The notes under the pieces were generated by a model. It ran no database searches, was not told where the DNA came from, and saw nothing but the letters and a program-made list of their open reading frames with translations. The position numbers and the translations under genes are program-made. From Bimastos eiseni (Eukaryota; Annelida; Clitellata; Crassiclitellata; Lumbricidae), in contig OY365811.1 of NCBI GenBank assembly GCA_959347315.1, positions 35,898,441 through 35,962,440 of the forward strand: a stretch of 64,000 nucleotides of DNA, written 5' to 3'. Positions 11,341 to 23,400 of the stretch are shown piece after piece. How positions within the stretch are numbered: position 1 is the stretch's first letter; every line of letters starts with the position of its first letter.

Positions 11341-12326
11341 GAAACGACTTCTTAAGAGGGAGTGCAGGCAACAAACCAACTGGTTCAGCTGTAGGCCTAT
11401 AGACCAAACTTACATCAATATCTGCACCCCTAGCACATTCCTCCTTCTCCTCTTCCTTCCCTTCTAGCTGAGCAAGTAAGCCCTGTGTGGACTTTTCCAT
11501 CCCCGCTGTCACATTTTCCTCTTCCTACACACTGTGGGACCGAGGTGGAGGCCTCTGAACGACATCTAAAGTTGTTGATATCAAAGTTGAATGCATAGGC
11601 TACGCTTGCTAGCTCACGATATCGCTTTACAAGAACCACAAGAACGTACTATTCAGCACGTAAGTTCGAGGGAAAAGCGATAAAAGATCTGTAGGTTTTT
11701 TTCCCGGTTATTGCCTGCGACACATTGACCCTTAATATAAGTTCATGAACTCCGAAATAATTCTAAAGCGCTATACTTTGATACTTTCTAAAGCTATACA
11801 TACGCATAATATAGATTCCTTGCCCCAACGCTTAAAGGTCGCAGATAAATGCACCAATCCTCCAGTTACCAGTAAGGATTTAAGGCCTACATAGGCTGCC
11901 TAATTGCTAAATGCTATAGACACAATAACTACATAAATCAGTTCAATTATTACTCATCAATTCAGGACAACAGTTGCATGCCTACACGACCGTGGTTAGT
12001 TCTTTCAACGTGCTTTGTATCCCACAAGATTCCTCAACGATTGAGAATGAGGTGAGAATGTTGACATAGGTCTCGTAGGCCAACGCTGTATACAGTGAGA
12101 TGTTTTGGTCGTCATTCGTCATTCTATACGGTTAAAGTACGAGAATAAATTACATTGACGCGGCTGTTCGTTATGGAAAGCCTGTTATTGTTATTCCGAG
12201 TTGTTACACCTCTTGCTATCGTTAATGGTTCGAGAAAGGCTGAATGGTATCGTTTATACCGTGGGAATATAAATCATGTAGCCTGGGCCACTCTCAAGAA
12301 AGAAACTACGAGGCAAGGTAATGAAA
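11341..12326. other. Non-coding region, nothing recognised
   Basis: About 1 kb with only short open frames without recognisable domains. AGGCCTA-type palindromes occur near 11391 and 11882. It ends at the target-site duplication of the transposon that starts at 12330. Confidence 0.4.
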
Positions 12327-12329
12327 TAA

Positions 12330-13325
12330 GGGGTCATTGCATAATTACGTAACGCTGAAAATGGCCGTGTTTGATCCCTAACCCCATCTGTAACGCATCG
12401 TAACGTTTCCGTAGACCCCCACCCCTCTGAGCGTTACGTATTTATTTTGAACAAAACTCCGTGTAGTCTTTCCTTGGCATAAATAGTCCCAGGTCTCCAA
12501 ATTTAACCTCCATCAAAGGTAGATAATATTTAATATTATGTTTTAACTTAGATTTCACCGCCATACGTGTGTAGGCTACGAGGCTAAACATTATAAATCT
12601 ATGTGCTAGGCTACAGCTTAGCTTCACTTGGAACTGAATTTTGAACTCGGCGGGTGTGGCCCGATTGTGTCTTTCTTAACTAACGCAGGTATCACCACAT
12701 TCACCAGACCGCTTTAGGAAGCAGGTCCGCCATTTCGCACGGCAGCTCCGTTCGTTTTTGGTGCTTCTAACGAGTACCGCATTTGCATGTTAGTCGTCAC
12801 GAGATGTTTAACTAATACGCTTTCAGATGATGCGATTGAAAATGACAGTTGTTTTAATATCGAATCGAAAATTCTTCAAATTTCGGAAGTTAAATGCAGA
12901 CGATTTGTCGTGTCATTTACTGACTTGATTTAGCTTGACTTTGATTTGCTTTCACTTGAAGCCATCAGCAATCGTAATATTGATGCATAAGAAACGGGCT
13001 TGATTTGCATATTTAATTTCGCCCCGCTTTCGCATGACGTTTTAAATTAACCCCGCCTGAAAATATTCAGGTGAGCTGAGAAATTGGGAGAAGAACGTTT
13101 TGTAGAAATTTCATATCGCCAGCTTTCCGTTCATGAGCCTTCACGACTAAAGGAAAAACTTAATCTTTGGTTTTTAGCGTATTTTGAATTAATTACTAAT
13201 TAGTTTGAAAATGAAAGGCGTTACGTAACATTCAGCTAACCCCCCACCAACCCCTGTAACGTTTCGTAACGTTTTGTAGCACCCAACCCACCCCCTCGAG
13301 CGTTACGTAATTATGCAATGACCCC
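12330..13325. mobile_element. Non-autonomous PIF/Harbinger-like DNA transposon (996 bp)
   Basis: The first 27 bases (12330-12356, beginning GGGGTCATTGCATAATTACG) are the exact reverse complement of 13299-13325, which ends TTATGCAATGACCCC. Both ends are flanked by TAA (12327-12329 and 13326-13328), matching the 3-bp TWA target duplication known for PIF/Harbinger elements, whose ends typically start with GG(G). Further inside, GTAACG/CGTTAC motifs are repeated near both ends (12385-12440 and 13220-13300) as subterminal repeats. There is no transposase-length open frame, so it is a MITE-like deletion derivative. Perfect ends suggest fairly recent activity. It sits just downstream of the probable TRAPPC9 3' end. 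Confidence 0.75.
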
Positions 13326-13418
13326 TAAAAGAAATCACCTTATTTTACCATTTTGAACAATGATCCAGAATCGGATTAGGCCTACATAAATAGCAGGAGC
13401 ATAAGACAAACCGAAATA

Positions 13419-13428
13419 TTTATTTATT
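13419..13428 (-). promoter_or_regulatory. Overlapping polyadenylation signals (AATAAA x2)
   Basis: The plus-strand sequence TTTATTTATT reads as two overlapping AATAAA hexamers on the minus strand. They lie about 400 bp beyond the candidate TRAPPC9 stop at 13835-13837 and could define its mRNA end. Confidence 0.4.
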
Positions 13429-13834
13429 CTTAATTTTAACTTAAAACAAACTACACGTCACTGCCTGCATTTCTTGTCCCTCCATTATTATCACATTATA
13501 CAATACAGCACCAGTAGCTCCTCAGTTAATGCCATTCGAAGATTTCTAGAGTCTTGATTAAGTCCACTATATAGCAGGCGATTCATCAACATTTTCACCC
13601 TGCAAAGAAGAGCTATTAAAATAAATATGAAGTCACCGTTGAAGATCTGTCATTTAATGAATTCTTAACTCTACACTTCAGCATAACCAGATGCTAAACA
13701 GCAATCGAATCGTTTACGATCAGTTTTGTTCGGCATCTTTCCTCTCCATGGCTACATCAAAAGCAGTACAAAAACCAGTTCCAGGTAGTTCTTGGAATGC
13801 TTCCTCCATCCGACGCTGGCCGCCGTCTCAATAC

Positions 13835-13906
13835 TCAGATGGTCGTCGTGGGCGCATTGTAAAGGTTCACTTCGACTTTACGCCTCCAGATCTGCCTCTC
13901 GGTCCC
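13835..13906 (-). CDS. TRAPPC9: Candidate last coding exon of TRAPPC9
   Basis: Reading on the minus strand from a CTCGTGAAG acceptor, the frame gives GTERQIWRRKVEVNLYNA and a few more residues before a stop at 13835-13837. The pattern W-x3-(K/P)-V-x-V resembles the extreme C-terminus of the TRAPPC9 family, and AATAAA signals follow about 400 bp downstream. The link to the upstream exons is not established, because a phase-compatible path from 15277 is unclear. The frame could also be extended a little to the right with a different acceptor. Confidence 0.35.
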   Translation of the reverse strand, partial: GTERQIWRRKVEVNLYNAPTTTI

Positions 13907-14431
13907 CTTCACGAGAGGAGTATTTGATTCGGTCAGAGCTGCTTCACAGATGCAGAGAAGTTGGTAGGCACCAGACCAAGGAAAAAAGAATGAGCAACTG
14001 TGATTAGCAGTAGCACCAGCTGGAATCTACAAGCACACAAAACACATTCAACTGAAACAATATCTATGCATTTGATATTTATCTACAAATGACCATCTAC
14101 CTAGCTATCTTTTCGGTTTGAATGGTAGCATTTGTACAGCACCTGCATTTGTACAGCACCGATAAATTTTAAGGACCTGTGTAAAAAAAATTACTTGATC
14201 TCTTCTACATTGACAGCACACACATTTATAATTAGTCGTATAAAATTTTTCTGTAGTTGCATTGCATTTATACGTATAATAATAAATTTATATTGTTGCC
14301 AGAAAAGAATATTAGTAAGGTTATCTTAGCACTATTCTAACTGATGTAGTTAAAGTTTATTGAATAACAAGTATGATCACCAACTTAGAACACTCATGTT
14401 CTAAGTGTAACAATTCACTTTCATGACTTAC

Positions 14432-14704
14432 TTTTGTGAGCAAAGCCTCTGAACAGCCTATCATAAGAGCCACTTGCTGCTCATGACTGAACAATTCACG
14501 GTCATCAAGAATAAGACTGACATCTTGGCATGGACGAACACAAAGACGAACATCAGCCAATTCTGAATCTAAACAACAAAAGCAAGCCAATTCTGTATCT
14601 AAATGAGAAAACCCAGCCAATTCTGAAACAAAACAACAACAGTCAGCCAATCCTGCATCTAACCAACAATTACCAGTCAATTCTGAATCTAAACAGTGCA
14701 GCTC
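14432..14704. repeat. 30-bp minisatellite and adjacent possible exon
   Basis: Five copies of a 30-bp unit (core GCCAATTCTGAATCTAAAC) start at 14556, 14586, 14616, 14646 and 14676. As 30 is a multiple of three, the array stays open on the minus strand as a 10-residue repeat (LDSELA followed by Cys-rich residues). It continues into DVSLILDDRELFSHEQQVAL and then a consensus GTAAGT donor after 14432. This may be intronic or a lineage-specific TRAPPC9 exon; I cannot decide from sequence alone. Confidence 0.45.
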
Positions 14705-14791
14705 CATATAATATAGGAGGCCCATTATGCTAACCCCACACCTCCGTTTCAAAACGATCTCTTCATAGATTTCCTTGCTTTAAATACTTAC

Positions 14792-14842
14792 TGGTTCAGT
14801 GACTCCTTAGGATGCACTGGCCAAATGTCAAGGCCATTGGGA
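14792..14842 (-). CDS. TRAPPC9: Candidate penultimate exon of TRAPPC9 with an early stop
   Basis: A 51-base block bounded by a TAATTTAG acceptor and a consensus GTAAGT donor. Joined in phase 1 to the exon ending at 15277 it reads NCSVPMALTFGQCILRSH and then a TGA (14796-14798) four bases before the donor. VPMALTF is similar to the family sequence at this place (GPFALTV in human). The stop may be real, giving a shortened C-terminus, or may reflect a sequence error or a non-functional splice. Confidence 0.35.
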
Positions 14843-15276
14843 CTAAATTACTTTAAAGTCAGAAAAGAGGGCTTCCTACATCCCGTATAGTACATGTGAC
14901 CACGTGAAATTTGCATTGAATGCTGAAAGGTATGACAATGGATAGAAAAACAACTCATGATACCACGTATCATTTCAATCTGAAATATGTAAATTATTGA
15001 ATATTTGCTCATGAAATACACAGGGCTCTTTGGATACCAGACACATCTGCCAATAGAAAACAGATTCACTGGTCTGTTCAGTAGTAGGCTTCATCTGTAA
15101 TCTAACGTCCGTGGGTTCTCGTCTGCAGAGCAAACTCTTTGTAATAACCCTGTTTTAGCCCACTAGTCTGATGCCTGACTCGAATTTCAGCTGCCTTCAA
15201 GTGCAATACATGCCACAAATAAAGGAAACGAAAAGAAGTAAGAAAAAAAAGAGAGAGTGGAAGAAACGCAACAGAC

Positions 15277-17078
15277 CTGAACAATTGACGACGGTAACTT
15301 GGACGGTAAGTGGGGAAGAGGCCTGTCTCGATACAACAGAACCAGGAGCAACACGTTCCCCATCAATGGCTATTGCTACACGACAAAAAAATCAACACCG
15401 CCATTAGTTACCCAACTCTGCAGGACATCACCAAATATTCAAATGCATTAGATTGTGACTATGGAGAAAAATTCCAATCATTGTTGTAATCACCAGAAAT
15501 CTTGATAACCGTTTTGTTTTTAGTGGTCTGCATTGCTTGACAATATGTTTCTTGGTCTTCTGGCCACCGTTTGGCTCAACGTACTTGTTATTATTATGTT
15601 TTTTTACATTCAGAGGACTTTTTGTGACACCTGCTTTAATGCCAGACCATCAGATACTTGATTTCCCAGTTTCATAAAAACTTGTAACTATATAAGTTTT
15701 AAAGTTTTAAAAGTTTCAAATAAAACAAGTTGTCAAAACACACAAATGAATGAATGAATGCAAGACTGAATGGATGAATGACAGTAAAACTTTGCAAAAG
15801 ACAAAAATACAAATCTAAAAGAACCACATCTGCAGAACAGCTAATCATACATAAAATGGAAATAGGAAACAGAGCAAACAGATAAATCCCTATTTGAATC
15901 AACAGAAATATTATATCGTTCAAAACATACCCCATGAAATTGGCAGAATTAACAATGAGGCACGCTGTGACTTGGTCCACCGAATTCCTTCCAAGCTGAC
16001 TTGACCTGAAGCTCCAGACGACGGCTAAAACAGTTGGCTTCAAACGTAAGTAAATAAAACAGTATGACTAATTAGTACAAAACAACTTTAATAATGACAA
16101 ACGGATAGTTTACTGACTGACATATACATCACATTATATTGTACTTCAACTCACATCTTTATTTTTTGTGCTGTACAAACTCGTTCTCTTCCAATGGCAA
16201 AGTATATTACTGGTTGAACTAAAACCAAGACAGAAAAATGGTAATTGCAAATTTATATAGCACAACTGCAAGAGAGGCTCATCAGAGGCACTTCAGACCT
16301 AACACAGATGGATTTCAAGCATTTGCGGAAAAAGGTTATGAGGGGCTGAAAAGCTAGTAGAGCAAGTTTTTAGGAGGCTTGATCCAGGAGGATGGATCGG
16401 TCAGAAAATCCTAACCATGCGACATATAAGGAGATAAATTTATACCTGACAAAAAAACTCATCAATCAGTCAATGCTTCACAATTGCACAACCACTGCAG
16501 ACGATTTCTGTTTATTTTCCTTGCATCGAAGTTAGTAACCATAGATATGTCATAGATATGCAGAGAGATAGAGTTGATGAGACGGTTGATACCATTTTCC
16601 ACTGGACGTTGAAATGACTGCAGATGTGTCTTTGAACAATCATCTCTGCCTCAGTTGTGGCAGTTGTGTCTTCTTGTTGTGACGAAGCATCACGGTGACT
16701 GTTCAGCTTTGAAGACAAAGGCACTGAGTTGGTACGTGGCAGGCACAGCGACAGCCTACAAATAATCATTGACTTCGTCATCATCATCGTCTTGCTTACC
16801 ATTGTTGTCATCGTCACAATCACCATGCACGTTACATGTCTATTTTTGTATATACGAAGTGCAACTCGTCGTGTGAGAATTATTTTGATTTCGGAGATAC
16901 TCCAAGATAATTATCACGCAACGAACGGTCAATATTTTGATGACACACAGCCTTCTTCTGTGAACCATCGCAAACTGCTCAACTGAAACAGATCTCAGAA
17001 GACAGTATCTAACCATCTCAAATGCAGTCCATCAAAATTTGAATTTCTGTGATGCACCATCCTATATCATATATATAT

Positions 17079-17123
<45 letters not shown>

Positions 17124-17451
17124 TATATATATATATAATACCACAACTTCTACTCCTGGTGTGATGGATGCCTGAGACCATACTGTAGCAGTACAGAACT
17201 TGGGTTGCACACATTATCACAGTACAACATGTCAAAAATTATTTTATTGCACCAATAAGACACATCATCACCATCATAATCATAGTCATAAAGTGTGTTG
17301 ATCCATCCCACTGGACCTCCTTTCTCTGAACATCATTTGTCACCTGTCAATCTGGTGGCTGGCGATTAGCAATTTCTGTTGAGGTACAAGAAGAGCGATA
17401 TCCATAGGACTTGCATTCTCTATGTCCAACTCCAGACAACAGTCGTCGTTG
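15277..17451 (-). CDS. TRAPPC9: TRAPPC9 exons 18-21
   Basis: Exon 18 (17344-17451) codes DDCCLELDIENASPMDIALL, matching the family's LLLDVFNSTEHELTV. Exon 19 (16593-16755) is a variable Ser/Gln-rich stretch ending ICSHFNVQWKM. Exon 20 (15931-16024) codes SSGASGQVSLEGIRWTKSQ (human SGEASVEGL). Exon 21 (15277-15375) codes AIAIDGERVAPGSVVSR and SPLTVQVTVVNCS (human DVLVDGQPC..VRLEVRLTNRS). All four were found by phase and family pattern rather than as long open frames. Confidence 0.8.
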
Positions 17452-20400
17452 CTAAACCACGAAAGAAAGCAATCCAAGATGTAAAAATAGATCAGCAGAA
17501 TGACTTTGCAATATCAGTGCAGGACTCATATAAGAAGTTAGCTTATTATTATTATTATTATTAATTTTGTAACACACACAAGGTCACACCTAAATGTGAA
17601 TCTGAGGTGCAGATAGTCAGTCGTCAGGAAAAGATGCAATTAGATTTTAAAATTCTTGAAAGCAACAGAGAAATAGTGAGTTTTGAGTCGCTTTTTGAAG
17701 GAAGGAAGTGAATTTGAACTACGAAGAGAGAGTGGCAGTCGATTCCATTCCCTGGGAGCAGAGACATGAAATGCACGAGAGCCCATAACTGTTCTGCATC
17801 GTGGTTCAACTAAAAGACCTGTACTTGATGATCGTAAGCAACGAGGAGGAATGTAAGGTGTTAGTAGAGCATGAATATAGGTAGGTGTACTGGTGATGAT
17901 GGCTCTGTAGGTCAAACAAGCTAACTTAAATTTGATTCTGAATTCAACAGAGAGCCAATGCAGCTGGTGGAGTAGGGCAGAGGAGCACGTTCATAGTCGG
18001 ACTTGTAGCACTACTTGAGCTAACGTATTTTGGATATGTTGAACCCTTTTAAGTTCAAGGTCTGAGAGACCGACAAAAAGTGAATTAGCATAATCGAGGC
18101 GAGAGGAGACAAGTGAGCAGGCTATAGTTTCAGACATATTTTGAGTTAGACCCGACCTTATGTGACGTATTGCTTAGACTAAGTCAAGATATTCAAAAAT
18201 CAAAAGTCTAAATTTTGAAAATCCATACAAAATTTCATGAAGAGATATCAGTGGAGATGGAGACCCTTTAAATGCAGTCACTAGAGGACAAGCTGACTGA
18301 AATTGTTTGACCCCTTAATGATGATGAGACGAGAGCAGACAAAAAGTGAATGGGATTCAATTGCAGTTTGTCATTAATGTGATGAAATAGTACAAATATT
18401 CTGAGCTTCATTTATTTTGAACAAATAATGAAACTGAACACTGTACCTGAGTGAGGGAACAATCTGCCACTGACGAATATAGATGGAAGGCTGAATGTCC
18501 AATGCCAGACTCACAGAACATTGTCGGCAGAACCGCTGGATGGAACTACCGCCACCAGGACCACCACCACTGTACTGCATCAGCACCAGGAGCTCCACTG
18601 TCTGCAAACAACACCCACTGCAGTCAACCAAAACGGAGGAACATAATTAACTAAAACCTTTTGCATTACTTCATTTCCAGCAGCTACAAAGTTCAATTGA
18701 GCTGCCTTCCCTGATTTCTACACTTATCTTCCCTGATTTCTCTACTTAACTTCCCTCTTTTTTCTACTTATCGTCCCGTCCCTGGTTTCTTCACTAACAT
18801 CCCAGGTTTCTCCACTTATCTTCCCTGGTCTCTCTACTTATCCTCCCTGGTTTCTCCACTTATCTTCCTTAGTTTCTCCACTCATGTTTGTGATCTTAAT
18901 TGTGACCATCAACCAGGAACTGACTGTTTCAGAGCTCGTGACAAATATGCGTCAAACACGTTCCGACAATCACCTGCATCAGATTCGCACAATACGTCAC
19001 CCAGTTATGACTGAGGCTGCAAACACTCTGCTGCCTGCTTTCAGAGTTGATCATTGTAATACCATTTACACTGGCCTTACTCTTATCAGATGCAATCTGT
19101 TCTAAATGCTGCTGCTCTGCCTGAGTGACCAGACGCACATGCTTTTGCGCATAACATCTATGGTGCCACAGAAATCATTAGAGTAGATTACCACAGTCCA
19201 CTTACCACGGTCCCTGAGGTGTCTCTTGTGTCCATTAACGATAGAAGGCTGTCCCAAAACGAATGCTCTGCACCGAATGACTCTAAATAGAAAAACACCT
19301 TGCACAATAGCAAATCAAATTACAAAGATCGTTGTATCATATCCTAAAAAGTAAAAGATCGTTTATGATAAATTACTAAATCATTATTAGCCCTAAACAA
19401 TTACCTTAATTTCCTTATGATATCAAATAAATGCACAACTTGAGTAGATGCTTTTACCTTCAAGCGATGCTTTTGGATATTTTAATTGCAGGGATTTACT
19501 TTGAGCACATAAATAGCATTTTAGAATTATCATTACAAGTAATTATAGCACAGTTGGATTTGTAATAGAATGAATGCTGTTGCATCCTCCTTAGAAGAAT
19601 CTTTGTAACGACCCTGGACAAGTTGTTCCTACACATGTGATATGTGCTGCAGGTAAAGATTTACTTACCTTCCATGTGTAGCAAGCACAATTAATAACAA
19701 AATACACAAAATGAATTATAAAATAAATATATATATATATATACGAGTGAATAAATGGGTGAATAACTAAACTCTTTGAATGAATAAATGAATAAATAAC
19801 AAAATGAAATATATGAATAAATGAAAAGATAAATAATTTAATAAATGAAAAATTAAATAGCTGAATGAATAAGACAAACCTGCACAAGAGTCATGGACTA
19901 CTGCAGGAGATATGAAGTTCGAAAGACCATGCACAGTGAAAGAGATGCAGGTCGTTCCACCCGGCTGCAACGGCAACTGCTCCTTAAACCCCAATTCATC
20001 CCACGCCACTAATCTCTTCAAAACATCTGCAACCAGAAGCATATTTAAGAATTTGAACAAAGCTACGTAATTACTCGGTAATTATTCCAGCAATCAAATC
20101 AAACTCGTGACAAGTATGAGTCGATTGTTCTATGGCATACTGCTTCAATTTACTCCAGTTCCTGACGAGTGCTTGACAGTTCAGTGGTCAGCATGCTGGA
20201 CCTTTTATCAAGAGGTCGGGGATTCAAATCGTCGCCAGGGCAGATATTTTGCTTGAGATTTCCACCTGCACCCAACACCGTCAGTGTTGGGTGCAGGTGC
20301 ACCGACCATACACTGTCAGTAGGAAGATGAAACGGCAAGGGAGAGGACTGCCCTTCCGCCATCATATGCCGAGGCTGAGAAAATGAGGTCGCTAATATTT

Positions 20401-23400
20401 CATACCCATGACTGACTGGCTCAGGGCTCACCTAAGGGAATGCTCTTCTTCTCAATGAATTTAAATCAGGCTTTCAGCAAAGACATTATTACTCTGATAT
20501 CCAAAACCAGGATAGATAAGCATATGCAGGAAAAGCATTTCTTAACATATGGTATAACTGTTCTAACTTTGTCTGCATTTACATTTCTGATCCTTCATGG
20601 ACTTTTAACTGATGCCTGCAATCGACTTCATCCATTCATTCATCCATCCATCTATTCATCCATTCATTCATCCATCCATCCATCCATCCATTCATCCATC
20701 CATTCATTCATCCATCCATCCATTCATTCGTTCATTCAAAGTCAATAGATTTCATAAGTCAATGGTAACCATCATCCTTACTTTTGCATAAGTTTTATTA
20801 AGTACTACAATCTAACAAGTAAGCACCAGTTGATGACATTGAGCAGTTGCGGGGAGAAGAATTTGCCAATACAAACTAATATATGCCTCAGAGGAGCATT
20901 GAACTCATAACTTCATGCCACAGGCCACGCACTAAAACCAATTGGCAACTTGTATCACCTACACATATGGTATAAATGCATCGTCCTCATAAATATCGTC
21001 AAACCAAAAATGTTCAGATTTTTATATAAGATCAGAAGCTTTTCTGGGTTTCATCATAAACTAAGGACATCAACATCAATCACTAACAACAATCAGATAT
21101 TCACTAATTCTCGTGATAATAATTATACTGCATTCCGTTAACTGCCAACTCTGATTCATATAAAGCATCATTTACTTATTTAGCCAAATCTCATCGGTTA
21201 ACAGTGAATTTCTTCATCACAAGATCTGAGTGAAAAAAACTGTCTATATCGATATATTTCAAATTAAACCCATGATAGATCACTGACACCAGTTCAATTC
21301 CATTAAATATAATTAACAAACAGGTATAACTACACCAGTTAATGGTAGAATAATGAAGTTTGTGATATACCTTGTTGAACACTCGAACTTAAGACAACTT
21401 CCAATCTCTCAACAGGTACCTTTCCAACATTCTGAAGTTTGACTTCAAAAGATGAACTGAAAGTTTCAGAAACAAGAATGATGTGCATGAAATATGATAA
21501 ACAAACATACTAAGTATAAACTTAAGTATTACAATTAATTAACCAATTGCTAATCACATTTAGTGCAGAGACATATAACAAACACCGTAAAAAAACTGTA
21601 TAACAATAATTAATATAAAAATAAATGACAGCTTCATCATAAAAAATTAACAATGATGATGATAATATGGAAAAAAAATGTTTGCACATCAAATTGTCAG
21701 CTGGGGATTATATGGTCATGGGTATGGGGATGAAGGTAGTGGTGGATAGGGGTAGTAGTTGGCACAGGACATGGCCCAAGTTGGCCCAGACAGCCCCAGA
21801 GAGGCTAGTAACGACCTTGTCACCGAGCTGACTTCCTTAATAAAATTCATCAACTTGTCATTGACCGAGTTTGTAATTATGACACAAACAACAGATCACT
21901 GGTAGTACATCAGTTAAATCCTCTGTACTAAGTCACTATTTTCAAGTTCCTATCATATAGGCTTCAATTATAAATCCCTTGGAATTGAGACTAAATTGAC
22001 TGAATGGATATCATCATCAGACATCTCACCTCTGTCCAGCATAAAGACACAGCATTCCACTTGCCACAACGCAGTCTCCATCCTCCATTGTGGAAAAGCT
22101 TTCCATCTTTGGCAAAGAAGTCGTCACGTGAAGCATCGGCAACGCTGGCACAACCTTTGTCGTGTAAATACCTGATGAGAGATGACAGATTTCACGAAGA
22201 CGACAGTGGCTTTTGACCCCCATGACCTGCGTCATATAACCTATTGGAATACATCAGAATGCTTCAATTCAGTGCATGGTAGTGTAATTGTCAACCCAAA
22301 AGCCAGATGTTCAGATACACACAAGGACAAAATGTAATGTAATCACACATATATTTAGGGCCCTTTAAAGATATCTACTCAGAAAGATATTTCAGAATTT
22401 CTTCTGCTTGGATATCTTGAATGCAATAAATCAATGTGGAGATCAGACTGATGAAATTATGCCTGCATCAAAGATCAATGTTGAGCAAGCCTGCCAAGGA
22501 CTTTAATGATGAGAGCACACTAAAATTACTGGGAAACCAATGCATCTGACAAAGGGTGAGCCAATCAAATGAGCACTATCAGGCAGGTGCTCATCCTTTA
22601 CTCAGTGGTAGTCACATGATTTGATTAACAGGACCTGATCCAACAGACCTTATGCTTAAATCTTATCAAAACAATTAGACAATGGCAATGAACAGCAAGT
22701 ATTTGTAACTTGGGCGTCATGAAATCAAAGAATAGAAGAGACAGATGAAAATAACTGTTCACACCGATGATGTTGAGCTGGCCCGCAAGACGAGGGGTCA
22801 GCAACAGTTTGACTGGAACTGTTCCGGACTCTGGAGGAAGGACAATGTCCACCGGATGACAGACAACCTCAATGCCCTCTGTTATTAACCCCTAGCAACA
22901 CATAAGCAACGACGATACAACATGGTGGACTCCACATTCTGTTCTTCCTCTATCCACCCCTAAGGTTGACTCAGCCTTCCACTCCCTAGGGACAATGGTA
23001 AATAAGCAGCAGTAGGACAGATTTGCACTTGTCATGCAGTTATAAATTTATAAAATTATAAATACAGATTTGTACTGTCATGCAGTTATAAATTTAACTC
23101 TTGTTTAAATTGTTATCATGAGTTCATAATATTTTTTGTAATCATACTGCATCATGTCAGATTGAGTTGAATAAATAAATATTATTATTTTTTCATTAAC
23201 ATCTGATCTCATCTAACTGCCAGCCAAAGATATAAGGGAAAGATTTTTATGTTTGTCCAGTCTGTTGTCAAATCCAGTCCTCATTTTATCCAGTTAACAG
23301 GACTAAATGTCTTTTTGGTCTTGCATCTAGATGCCAAATAATATTTTACTAAGACCAAACGATCACGCTGACTGACATGCAGAGTGCAGTTGAAGGTTTC

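Noticed and set aside
19591..19887. Phe/Ile-rich hydrophobic frames on the minus strand
   Set aside because: Produced by AAAT/GAAT low-complexity repeats next to TRAPPC9 exon 15.
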